DNA of 64,000 nt, taken from assembly GCF_020379485.1 (NCBI RefSeq), contig NC_063445.1, positions 53,035,422-53,099,421 on the forward strand. Reading direction: 5' to 3'. Positions 48,256 to 59,919 of this stretch are shown piece by piece; position 1 is the first letter of the stretch, and each line of letters begins with the position of its first letter. Origin of the DNA: Brassica napus. Its lineage: Eukaryota; Streptophyta; Magnoliopsida; Brassicales; Brassicaceae. The position numbers and the translations under genes are program-made. The notes under the pieces are model-generated. The model was not told the origin of the DNA. It saw only the letters and a program-made list of their open reading frames with translations, and made no database searches.

Positions 48256-50417
48256 ATGTAAGAACCCTATCCTACTCTCTTAGATTCTATTTGTTAGGTT
48301 TTTGTGTAGTTTTGATATATTTTTGTTAGGATGATTGGTTAGGATTGTGATTTGGTTGTATAATAGGTTTAGAATTGTGATTTGGTTGAATAATTTGTTT
48401 TGTTGAATTGATTTAGAATTTTTTTATAATTTTTTTATTTTTTCGTATTTATAAAATCGATTTTTGTATATGAAATCGATTTTTGTATTTTACAAAACGA
48501 TTTTTCTATATAAATTCGATTTTTTGGATTTTACAAAATCTTTTTTGTATATAAATTCGATTTTTTGGATTTTACAAAACATTTTAAATATCTATAAAAC
48601 TTTTTTTGTGATTAAAAACTATTATTTTGGATTTAAAAATATTTTTAATATATATATATTATTAAAACTATTTTTTGTAATTATTAATCTATTTTTTATT
48701 TCTTAAAACTATTTTTTGTTTATTAGAACTATTTTTATATATTTATTAAATATTTTAAATATATATAAATCTTTTTTGTGATTAAATTATTTGGGATTTT
48801 TTTTAAAAAGAAAATTAATTTATATATTTCTGTATTTATTAAATATATTTTTTTAATTTACAGGTCTCATGATGATCAGACCCGGCCTCGACAGCGTCGT
48901 GGTCGTGGTGATACGGGGAGCCAGTCTCGGGATTCAAGCCATTTTCAGGATTCCCCTTCGCCCCACAGCTCCAACCATACATCTCCCTCTGCTGCACCCG
49001 CTCATGCTCCTCTCGCTCCCGCTGCTGCATCCGCTCCTGTTCCTCCGGGTCCTCCGGGCGTGATGAGTGTTGCGGAGTTGGTTCAACAGCCCGGTTGTGA
49101 CCATCTTCCGTATCTCACTCCGTATCCACATGGACGGGGTCAAACATGGTAATTAAACATTTTTTTTTCTTTAAATTTGGATTCATTATTAACCGTTTGT
49201 TCTTTTTATTAGGTTCAACCGATCCGGGAATGGGATTAGCGCATATCAACCGTATGATGTACTCGGCCCTCGACAGGGGACATCCGACTTTCACTCACTT
49301 CCCTACCGACAAGCAGGTTCTGTGGTTTCGTCAGTTTGCGGTAAGTATTCTAATTTTTTACTTATATTTTTAATCTTTAATATAAATTTTCTACTAATTG
49401 TGTTTTTTTTCAGCAAGAGTTCAACTGGTATTCCGATAAGACGCTCTTTATCTATCACCACTTCGTCCATAAAGTTATGGACAACTATGGGAAGCAGATC
49501 CACGAGTGGAAGAATAAGTGGGAAAGCAATAAGGTTCGATTTAATTTATTAAACAATTTTTTAATTTATTAAACTATTTTTTTTTTATTAAAAGGTCCCA
49601 AAGTCGATGAACGACACGGTCTGGAAGGAGTTGTGTGCGCATTGGGATAAGGAAGAGACGAAAGAAACTTCTTCCACCAACTCCACCAACCGCAGGAGCG
49701 ACCGTAAAGGGAAGGGCATCTACAAGCATAACTTGGGTGCTCAATCTATTGCCACTCTGGGAGATCGCATGGTAAGTTCAACCGCTTTTTCTTCAATTAT
49801 TTGAGTTTCAGAATTTTAATTTATTGTGCATTTCTTCTAATTTCTAATGTTTCTTTAATTTATGTTTTTTTCAAGGCGGAAGAAAATGATGGCGAGCCGG
49901 TTGATGATCTCGCCCTAATGAGGAGGGCGTATACCAACAAGAAGACCGGCCAGATTGATGACGGTCTTGTGAGGGACGTGGTCGACCTGGTCCAAACTCA
50001 GGTGGTAGACGAAGTGTCTCAGTTTCAAACCAAGGATGACGCTTCGACGGCTTCGACGGCTTCGACCAACTTGTCCCGGTTTCGAATCAACGAAATCGTT
50101 GAATCCGTAAGTTCTTTTTTTTTTAAAGTTCAATTCATTTATTTCTTGGTTTAAATTTGAAAATTTGGCTATTTTCTATTCAGTCGGTTCCAAAGAAGAG
50201 GGACGTTTGGTCGGTTCCTCCTTCTTCTGCACCACCGCCCTTTGTTGATCCAGAAGTACTTACGGCTCAGTTGAAGGACAAAGATGATCGTATATCTTTG
50301 TTGGAGACCCAGATGGCGGCTCAACAGGCGGGCTATGAGGCACAGAGGAGGCTGAACCAGCAAATGATGGAGATGATGTACCCGAACGAGGTGTTCTCGG
50401 ACGTGCCAGACCCGTAG
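48256..50417 (+). CDS. TNP1-like protein (plant Ptta/En/Spm transposase family), apparently intact
   Basis: Exons: an untranslated exon ending AT at 48256-48257, then 48864-49149, 49213-49340, 49413-49533, 49594-49771, 49876-50106 and 50184-50417 (some inner boundaries approximate). The start codon is split by a 606-bp intron: AT plus G at 48864 gives [11 protein letters not shown]. An R/G-rich and a P/A-rich stretch precede the conserved [34 protein letters not shown] and [10 protein letters not shown] blocks. The C-terminal helix ([19 protein letters not shown]) looks like a coiled coil. No stop or frameshift was seen. Such proteins are thought to bind subterminal repeats alongside TNP2. 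Confidence 0.75.
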
Positions 50418-50602
50418 TTTTTTTTTATTTTTCCAAAAACTCGGAATGTTTTATTTTTATTTGTGAAACTTTGAATATTAATTAATATGATTTCAATTTT
50501 AATTTTAATTTCATAGTTTCGAATTTAAATTTCAGAATTTTTAATTTTTAAAAAAAAATACTATTTTTTAAATTCCGAGGAAATTAATTATATTTTTTAC
50601 TC

Positions 50603-50767
50603 GATCGATCGATGCGTTTTTGGACATAAATCCATCGATCGATCTGTTTATAAAAAAACGTTCGGAATATACCGAGGGACATGTTCCTCGGAATATTCCG
50701 AGGAACGTGTCCCTCGGTATATTCCTATCGATCGATGTATATATGTCCAAAAACGCATCGATCGATG
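50603..50767. repeat. Long imperfect palindrome in the CACTA 3' subterminal region
   Basis: The arms meet near 50692 at GGAATATTCC. Left-arm order is ATCGATCGATGCG, TTTTTGGACAT, CATCGATCGAT, GGAATATACCGAGGGACA, TTCCTCGG; the right arm is the reverse. The left arm has about 20 extra bases (CTGTTTATAAA region). A hairpin RNA or cruciform is possible. Confidence 0.8.
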
Positions 50768-51726
50768 AACTTCCGAGGAAATATCCCGACGAAGTTCTCC
50801 CTCGGTATATTCCGAGGAGATTTCCGACAAACTAGTGATCCTCGGAATGTCCTCGGAAATTTGTTTCCTCGGAATTCCATCGGAAAATTCCGAGGGATTT
50901 CCGAGGAAGGAAGAAATTCCAAGGAATTATTTCCGAGGACTTGTTTCGTCGGTATGTCGTCGGAATAACGATATTCCGACGAAATTCCGACGATTTTTTC
51001 CCTCAGAATCCTTGTTGTTTTCTTGTAGTGTTATATTACTTTAAAATGTTAAAAAATAATAACAAATGTTTTTAACAAAAAATATTTCAACTAAATCATA
51101 AAATAATATATAAAAAATAGAACACAAAAACATCATAGTTTTAGATATACATGTTTTTAAGTCGGATACAAATCGGTTCTTATCGGGTCGGATCTATTCA
51201 GGTCGGTTCTTTTCGGGTCCGGGTCTATTCGGATCGGTTCTTTTTCGGTTCTGATTCCGGTTCTTTCGGGTAAAAAAATTTAGACCCAAAAAGTAATTGT
51301 AAATTTTCGGACCGGTTCCGGGTCGGATATTTTTGGGTCGGTTCTGATTTGGATCTTCGGGTCCAGGTTAAAATGCTCAGGCCTAATTAGCAGTTTAGCA
51401 CGAGTTGAGATAAGAAATTTGCTTTCTCGGCGTTAATAAAGCTCAACCGAAAAAATAATGCTAAGATGAACTAATAAGTTGAGTGTAAACGATTTAAAGA
51501 GCAATACATCAACCATACAGTACATGAAAAGAGATAAATAACGCATAGAAAGTAACAATGCTTTATTTCTGAATAGCGAGTAATCAAAATGTTAATTAAC
51601 AAGAAAATTTAAATACAAATTGTTCACACAAGAAAAGGTTAAAGAAAGTAAAAGATGATCATTTGGATCCAGCATCAGATATATCACATTATTTGGTATT
51701 TTCCGGCCAACTCCGACTATTTTCTG

Positions 51727-52272
51727 TCACACTAAACAGAGGAAGACGGCGAAAAGAGCAAAGAGAACAGAGTTAGAACCCATAAAACGGTCTGATCCAG
51801 AACCTGGTGGTGGCGTATGATAGTAAAAAGGGAAGTAAGGAACGATCGGATTTGGCGGAGGCGGTGTAGGATAGTTTCCTGAATATGGTGGAGGATAGTA
51901 ATAACCTTGACCACCGGACTGAGAAGGAGGAGGATAATAGTAAGAGCTACCACCACCACCGCCGGAGCTAGGAGGAGGGTATTTGCCGCCACCGGACTGA
52001 GAAGGAGGAGGATAATAGTAAGAGCTACCACCACCACCGCCGGAGCTAGGAGGAGAAGGAGGCGGAGGACATGCGGTGGTGGTTGATGGAGACGGTGGTG
52101 GACGAGAAGGAGGCGGAGGAGGAGGATATGATTGGACGGGATTACAAGGATTGTCGCAGGAAGAACACATTGTACAGGAAACAACCTCGTCCTTGGATGT
52201 CACTGTCGAAGTCAGCGACAGTAGTAGAATAACAACAAGCGTAGACAAACCGTATAACTGGTTTGCTTCCAT
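51727..52272 (-). CDS. Small proline-rich (hydroxyproline-rich type) cell-wall protein, probably GPI-anchored
   Basis: A single-exon gene of 181 residues. Residues 1-26 form a signal peptide (LSTLVVILLLSLTSTVTS). A short cysteine-containing segment follows (CTMCSSCDNPC). Then come PPPPPP and SYYYPPPSQSGG blocks in which a 32-residue Gly/Tyr/Pro unit is tandemly duplicated. The last 19 residues are hydrophobic (VLFALFAVFLCLV) after a small-residue GS-rich stretch, consistent with a GPI-attachment signal. It is expected at the plasma membrane and cell wall. Collinearity suggests At5g49280. The exact function is unknown. Confidence 0.88.
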   Translation of the reverse strand: MEANQLYGLSTLVVILLLSLTSTVTSKDEVVSCTMCSSCDNPCNPVQSYPPPPPPSRPPPSPSTTTACPPPPSPPSSGGGGGSSYYYPPPSQSGGGKYPPPSSGGGGGSSYYYPPPSQSGGQGYYYPPPYSGNYPTPPPPNPIVPYFPFYYHTPPPGSGSDRFMGSNSVLFALFAVFLCLV

Positions 52273-53091
52273 TTTGTCAGAAACTTGATTTTCAGTGTAG
52301 AAATCTACAGAGAGAGAGAGAGAAAAAGAAGAAGCACGATTAGAAGAGGAGTGTTCATTCTTTTTATCAAGGGTTTCTTTAATATTTTCTGTTGCAGCAA
52401 TAAAGGTGTTTTAAATAAAGAAAATAGTGAAAATTTGGAAAAGATGACGCCGACACGTTAATTTTTTAACTGAAGGTTTTGTAATAAAAGCACTGAAATA
52501 CGCGCATGTAGGGGGCATATGCGTCATTTTAATCTTATGAAACGTGGAATTTACGATAATACATCTGGTCTTGGCTTTATTGTGAGCCATCCAGTCCAGT
52601 AGTAACTATGATGTTCCGTCCTGAAATTTTGAGAATTATAAACAGTTTAATAAAAAAATTTAATAATTATAATTTTCTTTTCAAATTAGAAGCTTGTTGT
52701 ATATGTTTTAACTTTTTTAAAAAAGATTAAGAGCTATAAACCAGTATTTTACTAGCTTATGTTTAGGATTGCGCTGTCCATGGCAACTACGGCGACGAGT
52801 AACCGAGCAAGCAAGAAGGTTTTCGAATCTTCAACCAATAAAATATTATGTGGCGGTCTTTATCGTGGGGCTTGACTTTTTGCAAGCTTTCACACGTGGG
52901 CGTATTTCATTGGATCTTTGGTTTATGATGTGGCAAGAGTAGACGTGAAGATGACGGAAGTCCTGACTTAATAAGTGTGAGTGAGCGTATTTTCAACAGA
53001 CCTTTTAAAATAATATGAGAAATTCGGTGAGTAGCTTGAAATTCAAAAGCTTTAATCTGAAACCTTTTCAGTTGGTGTTGAATAGAATCTA
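52273..53091. other. Upstream region of the proline-rich protein gene; no other gene seen
   Basis: A GA-rich stretch (52306-52335) lies in the presumed 5' UTR. The rest is AT-rich with no recognised coding sequence. Confidence 0.4.
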
Positions 53092-53376
53092 AGAGCATCG
53101 GCGGTGGAAAGAAACCACATAGGTCTCTCAAAAAATAATTATATTGTTGTTTAATTCTGATAATTATTAATTTTAATTTTAATTTTAAATTTACATAGCT
53201 AATAGAGACAAGGCACATGGCATTTGGGTCTCTGGATGTAAAAAAAAAGTACTTCTACCAAAGGACGTCCCTCACTTCTTTCTTCCATATTTCCTCTCTC
53301 TTTCATTCTTTTTCTTTGTTTTTATTTTTTTAATTGGTCAGAGACGGCTCTAAAAACTACCACTGCTGATGCTCTA
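53092..53376. mobile_element. MITE with AGAGCATC termini, 285 bp
   Basis: The left end AGAGCATCGGCGGTGG and the right end, in reverse complement AGAGCATCAGCAGTGG, are 16-bp inverted repeats with two mismatches. The interior is AT-rich and non-coding. AGAGCATC-ended MITEs are common in Brassicaceae gene flanks. A target duplication could not be fixed because the right flank reads AGG. Confidence 0.7.
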
Positions 53377-56047
53377 GGCCGTTGCAAATATGAAAATTAA
53401 GGGTCTAAACTTTTACCAAAAAGGAGTCTAAAACTGTAAATCAAGACATATTTTAATCCACAGCGTCTTATTGTGATCACACCTCGTTATTGTGAAAATT
53501 ATCATCGTATGGAGAATAAAAATGAAGCAAATGAGATGCAGAATGAAAACACACACATGTTTCACATGTGGCCAGAGATCAAAATGCCCAAAACAAATCG
53601 TGTAGCGTTGTAACTGACAAGACTACCAATACGAGACAATTTGGTGTAGCAGCTGCTAAATGTCACGAGTGACTCATTGTCCATACAATCAACTTTTACA
53701 CTTTTTTTCAAAAAAAAATTAAAGTAAGCAAAAGAAAAGTTTTTAATGCGATTTGGGAAGGGGGGAGATGAAATATTAGCTGTATAGCACGTGTCTTTAA
53801 AAGCGTGCCACGGGCCCACCAACTCCATTCCACATTCACTGCACTTACCAAAACTCTATTTCGGTGTAACTTGGCACACTTGCTTGCTCATCGATCCCTC
53901 CAATTTTAATCGTAGAAAATCTTATCGCTACGAATGATTTGCGTTTAGGCAGAATGGTTTAGTTGTCAAAGCTCTTTCGGTTTCGTAACATCGTTTTTCA
54001 CGAGTGCATTTGGTGGGCACTGGACACTTTATTCGTTAATATGGGTCCAACCAGTGTTACAAAACAGTAAAATTAGTTTTAACAAGAAAAGGTGGTCGAT
54101 CTATTTCATATTAAGTGTCATTTTGATCTTGTGCACACAGATTAAGAAAACAATTAGCTTTGTATATTTCCTATATAAAAACATAATTACCTATACACAT
54201 AACCATATTTCAACCAATAGAAAAATAAATTACTGCATAAAATTAATAAATTTTGCATTAAAAATCGAAAACGGCACTTATTTTGTAACGAAATTTTTTT
54301 TCTACAACGACACTTAATATGAAACGGAGGAGTATAGAAGTAGTAAATATCGATACACACAAAATTCAATGTACTATAATATAAAAGGCTGTAAATATAT
54401 ACCCAGAATAATTGTACTACTAGTACTATTATTAATTTGTTACTGTTTTGTGATTGATAACTAAAAGCGGTAATCCAGGTATTTATTACATGATTAACAT
54501 GAGTTGAATTCAACATAAACTCTGAAGTTTCAGAGAGGTTCAAATCGGGTAACGGATCAGACTCGGATAAAGATCCTACAAGTGTCTAGTCCTAGATTTG
54601 ATGATGATCTGAATTACAGAACCGTACCGACAAGGTTCAAGATTGTCTAGGTTCTCTGGATGAAAAGAATTGTTTAGATTCAGAAACCATCATTTTGGGC
54701 TATGCCCTCTACAGTTTCTCTATGTAACTTAGGCCCTCTACAGTTTATATAACATAAAATCAATATTGAACCCATTTGAAATTCCTTATTGGATTTCAAA
54801 ATTTGGTAGCATAGCATGTGCTAATTAATTATGTCAATCAACTCTGGTAGCATGATAAGCAATTTCTTTTTTTGAGAGAAAACATGATATGCAATTTCAA
54901 AAGAAAACTTCTGATAGCTTGCCTGGTTTTAGTACTATAGTGGCGCGATTGGACTTGATTTATAATCAAAGAAGCACATTTAATTAGGTTGACTATTAGT
55001 AGTGATACACATTATAAAAGAAAAAAAACATACTATTTCATATGGCGAGACCAAGATCTTGTTAGCTGATTACGGGACACATATTAATGATATGGTTTTT
55101 ATGTTGATACGTAATATACCAACTATTAATACTTTGATGTCAAAAAAAAACCCAACTATTAATACTTCCAGAATGGTTTGGTTCCCACGGAATTGATGAA
55201 AAGAGAAATATTTCAAATGTTATTAGGATTGTTCTTGATACCCATATCTGAAAAAAGGGCTTAAATTCATCAAAAAAAAAAAAAGTTTTACTCTTTTCGT
55301 TGCAAAGAGTATTAAATATTATTACTTTGACTTTGACAAGATTTGTGCTTAACAGATAATAAGGACAAGATTGCAACACAGAACAATAATTTAAAATAAT
55401 AACATAACATACTCCTTTGAACTGATGCGATGATTATTGAAGAGTTCTTAAACCATGTTTATCGAAGAGTTCTTAGACCATGATTAACCCGGAATTTTTA
55501 GCGAAAATTAAAAAACTGTTTCTTAATTTTTAAATAAAAAAAAGTTAAGAATCAGTTCTTATTTTTTTTAGTTAAAAATTAAAAAACAATTTCTTAACTT
55601 CTGGTAAGAACCCCATCATAACATGATTAATCCAGATTCTTAGGGTATAATTCTTAACTCATAAATTGATATATATATATTTTTTACATTTTTCGACTAA
55701 AAACCAGTTTTTATATCTCTTATTTAAGAACCAGATTTTAAATAAGAAACGCTTTTTACCCAAAGCTAAGAAAAGTATAAAAAGCCAGGTTAATCATGGT
55801 GTAAGTACGAGTAGTTTTTTCTTTCTTCATTCGTCTTCTTACAAACTCCAAAACTTGTTAATGTTCAGAATTTAAAAGGAAATTAAAAAAAAAGAACACA
55901 AAGGCAAACAATTTCAACAAAAAAAAAAGAAATTACACATTTTGTTAATGACCACCATTACTCTCTGAATTTCATAAAAAAAAACCCTAATATTTTTGTT
56001 ATTATCAAAAATCACCACCGTCTTCAATGGTGGGATCTAGAAACCAC
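53377..56047. other. Intergenic region; nothing recognised
   Basis: The region is AT-rich with short open frames only. Repeated near-palindromic AACTGTTTCTTAATTTTTA-type segments occur at about 55510-55590. No gene family or clear transposon end was seen. Confidence 0.35.
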
Positions 56048-56644
56048 CTAAGCGTACACTGATCCATAAGAGAGAGCCATGAGAAGCACCGCCGCTTGCT
56101 CTTCCTCCCCGAGCTTCCGTAGCTGCTTCTCCACCGTCGATCGCTTCGTCATCCCCAAATCCATTATCCTCTGTTTCATTGATTCACCAAATTTAGGGCT
56201 TCTTTTCACATCGCCTCCGCCGCCGCCGCCGGAGTTTGTTTTCTTCTGCTTCTTGTCTTCTGCTCCTCGTCGTTTCTTCCTGTTTCTGATCCCACACGCG
56301 TTACAAAGCGACTGCGTAAGAAAAACCAAACAATACACATCAGATCAGATCGGATCAGACCAAACAATTAAATGATCAAACTCGGTTAGGTTTAATTGCT
56401 CTGACCTTTGGACCGGCGGGACCACCACGCCAAAGAGGAGTTTTGCTCGTACCACAATCGGCGCAAGTCTTCTTCTCGTTACTACAAGTCTTGTTCTGTT
56501 CGATCGCATCTTCAGCTCTTCTCTTCATTGTTTCCGAATATTCCTGAAAACAAGAAGATCAACGATCAGCTTTAACAACGGATCATCGCCGGAAACAGAG
56601 ATCGGGAAGAGCCGATCACTCACCTCCTCGCTGTGATCTAGCAT
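56048..56644 (-). CDS. GATA16: GATA16-like class B GATA transcription factor
   Basis: Three exons on the minus strand (56624-56644, 56406-56543, 56048-56311) encode 140 residues, starting MLDHSEE. Residues 34-59 form the plant GATA zinc finger C-x2-C-x18-C-x2-C (CADC to CNAC), followed by the basic RNRKKRRG tail. A glycine run follows. The C-terminus ends LLMALSYGSVYA, the leucine-leucine-methionine (LLM) motif of the class B subgroup that includes GATA15, 16, 17 and 23. These nuclear proteins bind WGATAR sites. Length and exon layout agree with At5g49300. Its 5' half is duplicated at 8243-9034. Confidence 0.93.
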
Positions 56645-57237
56645 TTCTCCACTTCCGTTGACCGGAATCCTAAGGGTTTGAGATTGATCACGTCTCTTCG
56701 AGAAACAGAAGATCAGAAATTTTAAAAAAGCAGCAGGAGAGTGTAGAGAGAGAGATTTTTTTTAAAAGAATAGAACTGAACCGACATACGTGGATGACCA
56801 CAAAACCAAACGCAATTATAAATTGGTTCGAAATTAAAACCTAGCATTTTGTCTTTAAATGACGATAATGCCCTTGAACTCTCTCTCTATTATCGAGAGA
56901 GAGCCACCCGCCAAAATTGGGGAGTTTTGAGCTAAAGGTTTTTCGAGTTGGTGAAAAGAAAAGGGCGCCACTTTTGACCGGTGTGATCACATACTGTACA
57001 GAGTACGGTGGTCTCGATCCAATGATTCACGAGCGTTAGATCGTAGCCGTTGATTAAGATCTCTACGGAATTTGACTTTTTGAGTACTGTATGTTGGGGT
57101 ATTTAATGAGGCTGAGTGATTGCTCACCAACTCACTTAAAAGTAGATGATGATGATCTAATGTAAAACAAAAGATTTAGTGCGACATTGAGATGCTAATG
57201 ATGGATTAGTTATATAGAGAAACAAACAAACTAAAGA
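56645..57237 (-). promoter_or_regulatory. GATA16 promoter and 5' UTR, duplicated at 8243-9034
   Basis: This is the upstream part of the region shared with the captured copy. It contains a GAGAGAGAG tract near the start of transcription (about 56745-56755) and a TCTCTCTCTATTATCGAGAGAGAG inverted repeat at about 56880-56902. The shared sequence ends at 57237. From 57238 to 57857 lies ordinary intergenic sequence that includes the importin gene's 3' flank. Confidence 0.6.
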
Positions 57238-57857
57238 GATGGCACGAGTGGTAAGGAGTATGGCCAGGTAGATAGGGATGATTCAGTCCATGCATAATTA
57301 TTCTGCATGGTTCCAAATAAGATAGTGCTTTTGTATGTAATGTTGAATTATCAATTATCTGGTCAAAGACTGACAATACTCAAAATAGTTTTTAAAATGT
57401 TGAAATTGACATGGAACCACACACATACATGTTCCTGGACCACCTCTCTCTCTTCTCTGAATGGTGTAAGGTGAAAAATATTTATATTTATCATTAGAGT
57501 TTTGCAGGAAGTTTATGTAAGTTAAGCAGAGCAGTATGTAACCATAACTAATGACTTCATCTTCCAATTATCCTAACAAAGCTTTTGTTTGTTCTATAAT
57601 CAACCACCAATCAGATTTTATGATTGAGTAACTTTGTATGAAATATTTTCAACTAAAACAAACAGCAGTTTATACAGATAATAACTCTAATTAATAACCC
57701 CGAAACTTCAAAACAAAGTAGTCTCTAAACCTCAACACCCTTTTTTTATTGACAATGTACTTACAGTTAGCGACCAAGTAAAGCCGTGAGAAAACAATGA
57801 TGACTCTAAGATTATCCTATAGAAGAATCTTTACAGTTTGTAAGTTTTAAATTACCT

Positions 57858-59854
57858 TCAACCGAAGTTGAATCCTCCAGGAGGTACTTGAACTCGTTTC
57901 CTTCCAAATTCGATGCTTAGATGAGAACCATCATCACCTGCATCTTTTTCTTGTTGTGTCTCCTCATCATCATCCTGTTCAACCCAATACGTCTCAAGAA
58001 TCTTCACAGCCTTCTCGTAGATCTCATTGTTGTCATTACTCTGCAGCTTCTCAATCTTTTCTAGCCCTTCCGCATCTTCAACCAGTTGAGAATAGTTCAA
58101 ATGTCCTCTACTCTTCTCCACCTCTCCAACCTTCAAAATGTTTTCTAACCCGTCCAGACACACCGAGATGACACTTGGATCTTGACACACCAAGATATCA
58201 CATAGAGGCTTTATGCACCTCTGCTCCACCAAGTACTTGATTTGTTCATGAGAACCACCTCTGGTAGCGTTTGATATTGCACATAGAGCTTCTTTCTTTA
58301 TGTCAAACTCAGCGTATTGAGCTAGATGTACCAAGCTTGGAATCATAGTTGCATCAATAACTAACTGTTGTCATATAAAGAAGCATTATAAGCAAAAAAA
58401 AAAAACTCATGCATGTGATGATGAAGCAAGAGAGACTTGCTCACCTGAATGTGTTCTTTAATGCCCGCAGTGATGTTTGCAATTGTCCAGCAGACATCCC
58501 TCTTTATGCTCTTCTTATAGTTTTGAGTAAGAAGCTTGACAAGAATGGGTAACGCTCCACAATTGATCACACGCTAAAGAATAAGTTCAAGAAGGTTTCC
58601 ATAAATATAGTAAGTTCAAAGAAGTGTTCAAGAAGGTTTCTATAAATAGAATATGAGTTACATACCTGAGTCTGTTGAGTATTTCCAGAAACTATATTCC
58701 CAATGGTACGAAGTGCAGGAGAAACCACACTTGGACAAGGATGTCTACAAAAAAAATCAAAAGTTCATTACCCAAAAATGTAACAAAAGGTTAAATCTTT
58801 TTGAGGAAGTTACTAACAAGAGAAGCTCAACTAGTCTTGGGACAACACCAGCTTCAATCACACTTTGAATCTCTTCTTCTCCACCATCAGACATAAACGA
58901 AAGTGACCAGCAAGCATCTGCCAAGACTTCTTCATCGTTGGAGTGAACAAGTCGTTCTAATGCGGGGAGAGCAGGTGAGACTTGTTCAAACGCTGGCTTA
59001 GGCTTGCCACGGCAAAAGTTAGACAAAGTCCAGGTGGCGTTTGTAATCATTGACAACGTAGAGTGCTTATTCAGCTGAGCCAAGAGTGGCATCATTGCAC
59101 CACACTCAAGAACGTAGTCACGGCATTGTGGTGAGTCACCAGCAACGTTACCCAACGCCCATACAGCCTACAAGCTAACGTGTGAACACATATATGGATG
59201 ATGAGGATTCATATTCACATAAGTACACAGTACCTGTTCACGGACATCTTCATCAGGGGAAGCAAGAAGCTTGATAAATATTGGAACAGCACCGTGATCA
59301 ATAACCACTTGGGTGTGCTTACGTGTCCCAGAAGCAATGTTCGTTAGAATCCAAGCCGCCTCAAGCTGAAGCCAAGGTGAATCGTCCTTGTTAAGAAACT
59401 CAACGAAACGACGCACAACACCAGATTCTATCACCATGCCAATAGGAGGATTCTTGCTGGTCGATAGAATCAGCCTGAACTGGTTAAGGGACTCGAGCTG
59501 CGATAATGGGTCATCCGACGAAACTCCAGCGACAAGACCAATGAGGTTCCTCAACTACATCACAAGACCAAATTCAAGAAACTCAAGATTCAACGGAGAA
59601 TGAATCACAAAACGTGAGATCGTTAATCTCAGGGTTACCATTTTATCAACGGAGGCGGCGGGGGAAGGAAGAGTGGAATCGTGAGGAGCTTCTTGCGTAA
59701 CATGGAGTCGCTTCTTCTTCAAGATTTCTTCGCGTCTGCTTTTGCGGATTTCGACTAGATTGGACTCTCTTCTTCTTCGGCTTTGCTCTGTATCCACAGC
59801 CACCTTGTGACTGTTTCGACGGACATGGGTCTTCTCGTTGGGTCTCAGCGACAT
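57858..59854 (-). CDS. IMPA5: Importin alpha (IMPA-5-like) nuclear import receptor
   Basis: Six exons on the minus strand (59639-59854, 59234-59554, 58818-59167, 58666-58744, 58445-58573, 57858-58364) encode 533 residues. Residues 1-75 are the basic importin-beta-binding domain ([18 protein letters not shown]). Armadillo repeats follow, with the classical NLS-groove signatures Wxxx[54 protein letters not shown] and [11 protein letters not shown]. The C-terminus is acidic ([17 protein letters not shown]) and ends in GGFNFG. The protein carries NLS cargo into the nucleus with importin beta. Neighbour order points to At5g49310. It appears intact. Confidence 0.94.
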
Positions 59855-59911
59855 ATTGTTCGTTCTCTCTTCTTCGATCTCTCGAAAGAAAGTGAATCAC
59901 TCACTGAAAAT

Positions 59912-59919
59912 AAACCCTA
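59912..59919 (+). promoter_or_regulatory. Telo-box upstream of the importin alpha gene
   Basis: AAACCCTA lies about 58 bp upstream of the start codon of the minus-strand importin alpha gene, in its presumed 5' UTR or core promoter. This motif is typical of housekeeping and growth-related plant genes. Confidence 0.5.

Larger units (their letters stand above)
36704..51030 (+). mobile_element. Composite CACTA transposon, 14.3 kb, with internal duplication and cargo ORF
   Basis: The termini CACTACAAGAAAACA (36704) and TGTTTTCTTGTAGTG (to 51030) are inverted repeats, with the 3-bp duplication TTA on both sides (36701-36703 and 51031-51033). The subterminal motif is mostly TCCTCGGAA/TTCCGAGGA rather than the CGTCGGAA of the other CACTA here. 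In order it holds a broken TNP2 gene, a reverse-strand Athila-ORF1-like ORF, a 163-bp repeat array and a truncated TNP1-like start. Then come 1.5 kb of unrelated DNA, a TNP2 scrap, a second array, an apparently intact TNP1-like gene and a terminal palindrome. Confidence 0.92.
36335..51385. mobile_element. hAT-like non-autonomous element with TTCGGGTC simple repeats, split by a CACTA insertion
   Basis: The ends TAGGCCTCGGCGTT (from 36335) and, in reverse complement, TAGGCCTGAGCATT (from 51385) are inverted repeats. Perfect 8-bp duplications ATTAGCAG flank them (36327-36334 and 51386-51393). The left part (36335-36703) and right part (51031-51385) are filled with GGGTCGGTTCGGGTC-type repeats. 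Without the CACTA the element would be about 720 bp. It shares the TAGGCCT end with the element at 14181. Confidence 0.82.

Noticed and set aside
51732..52184. 150-codon frame rich in leucine and histidine, minus strand
   Set aside because: It is the shifted-frame shadow of the proline-rich protein gene.
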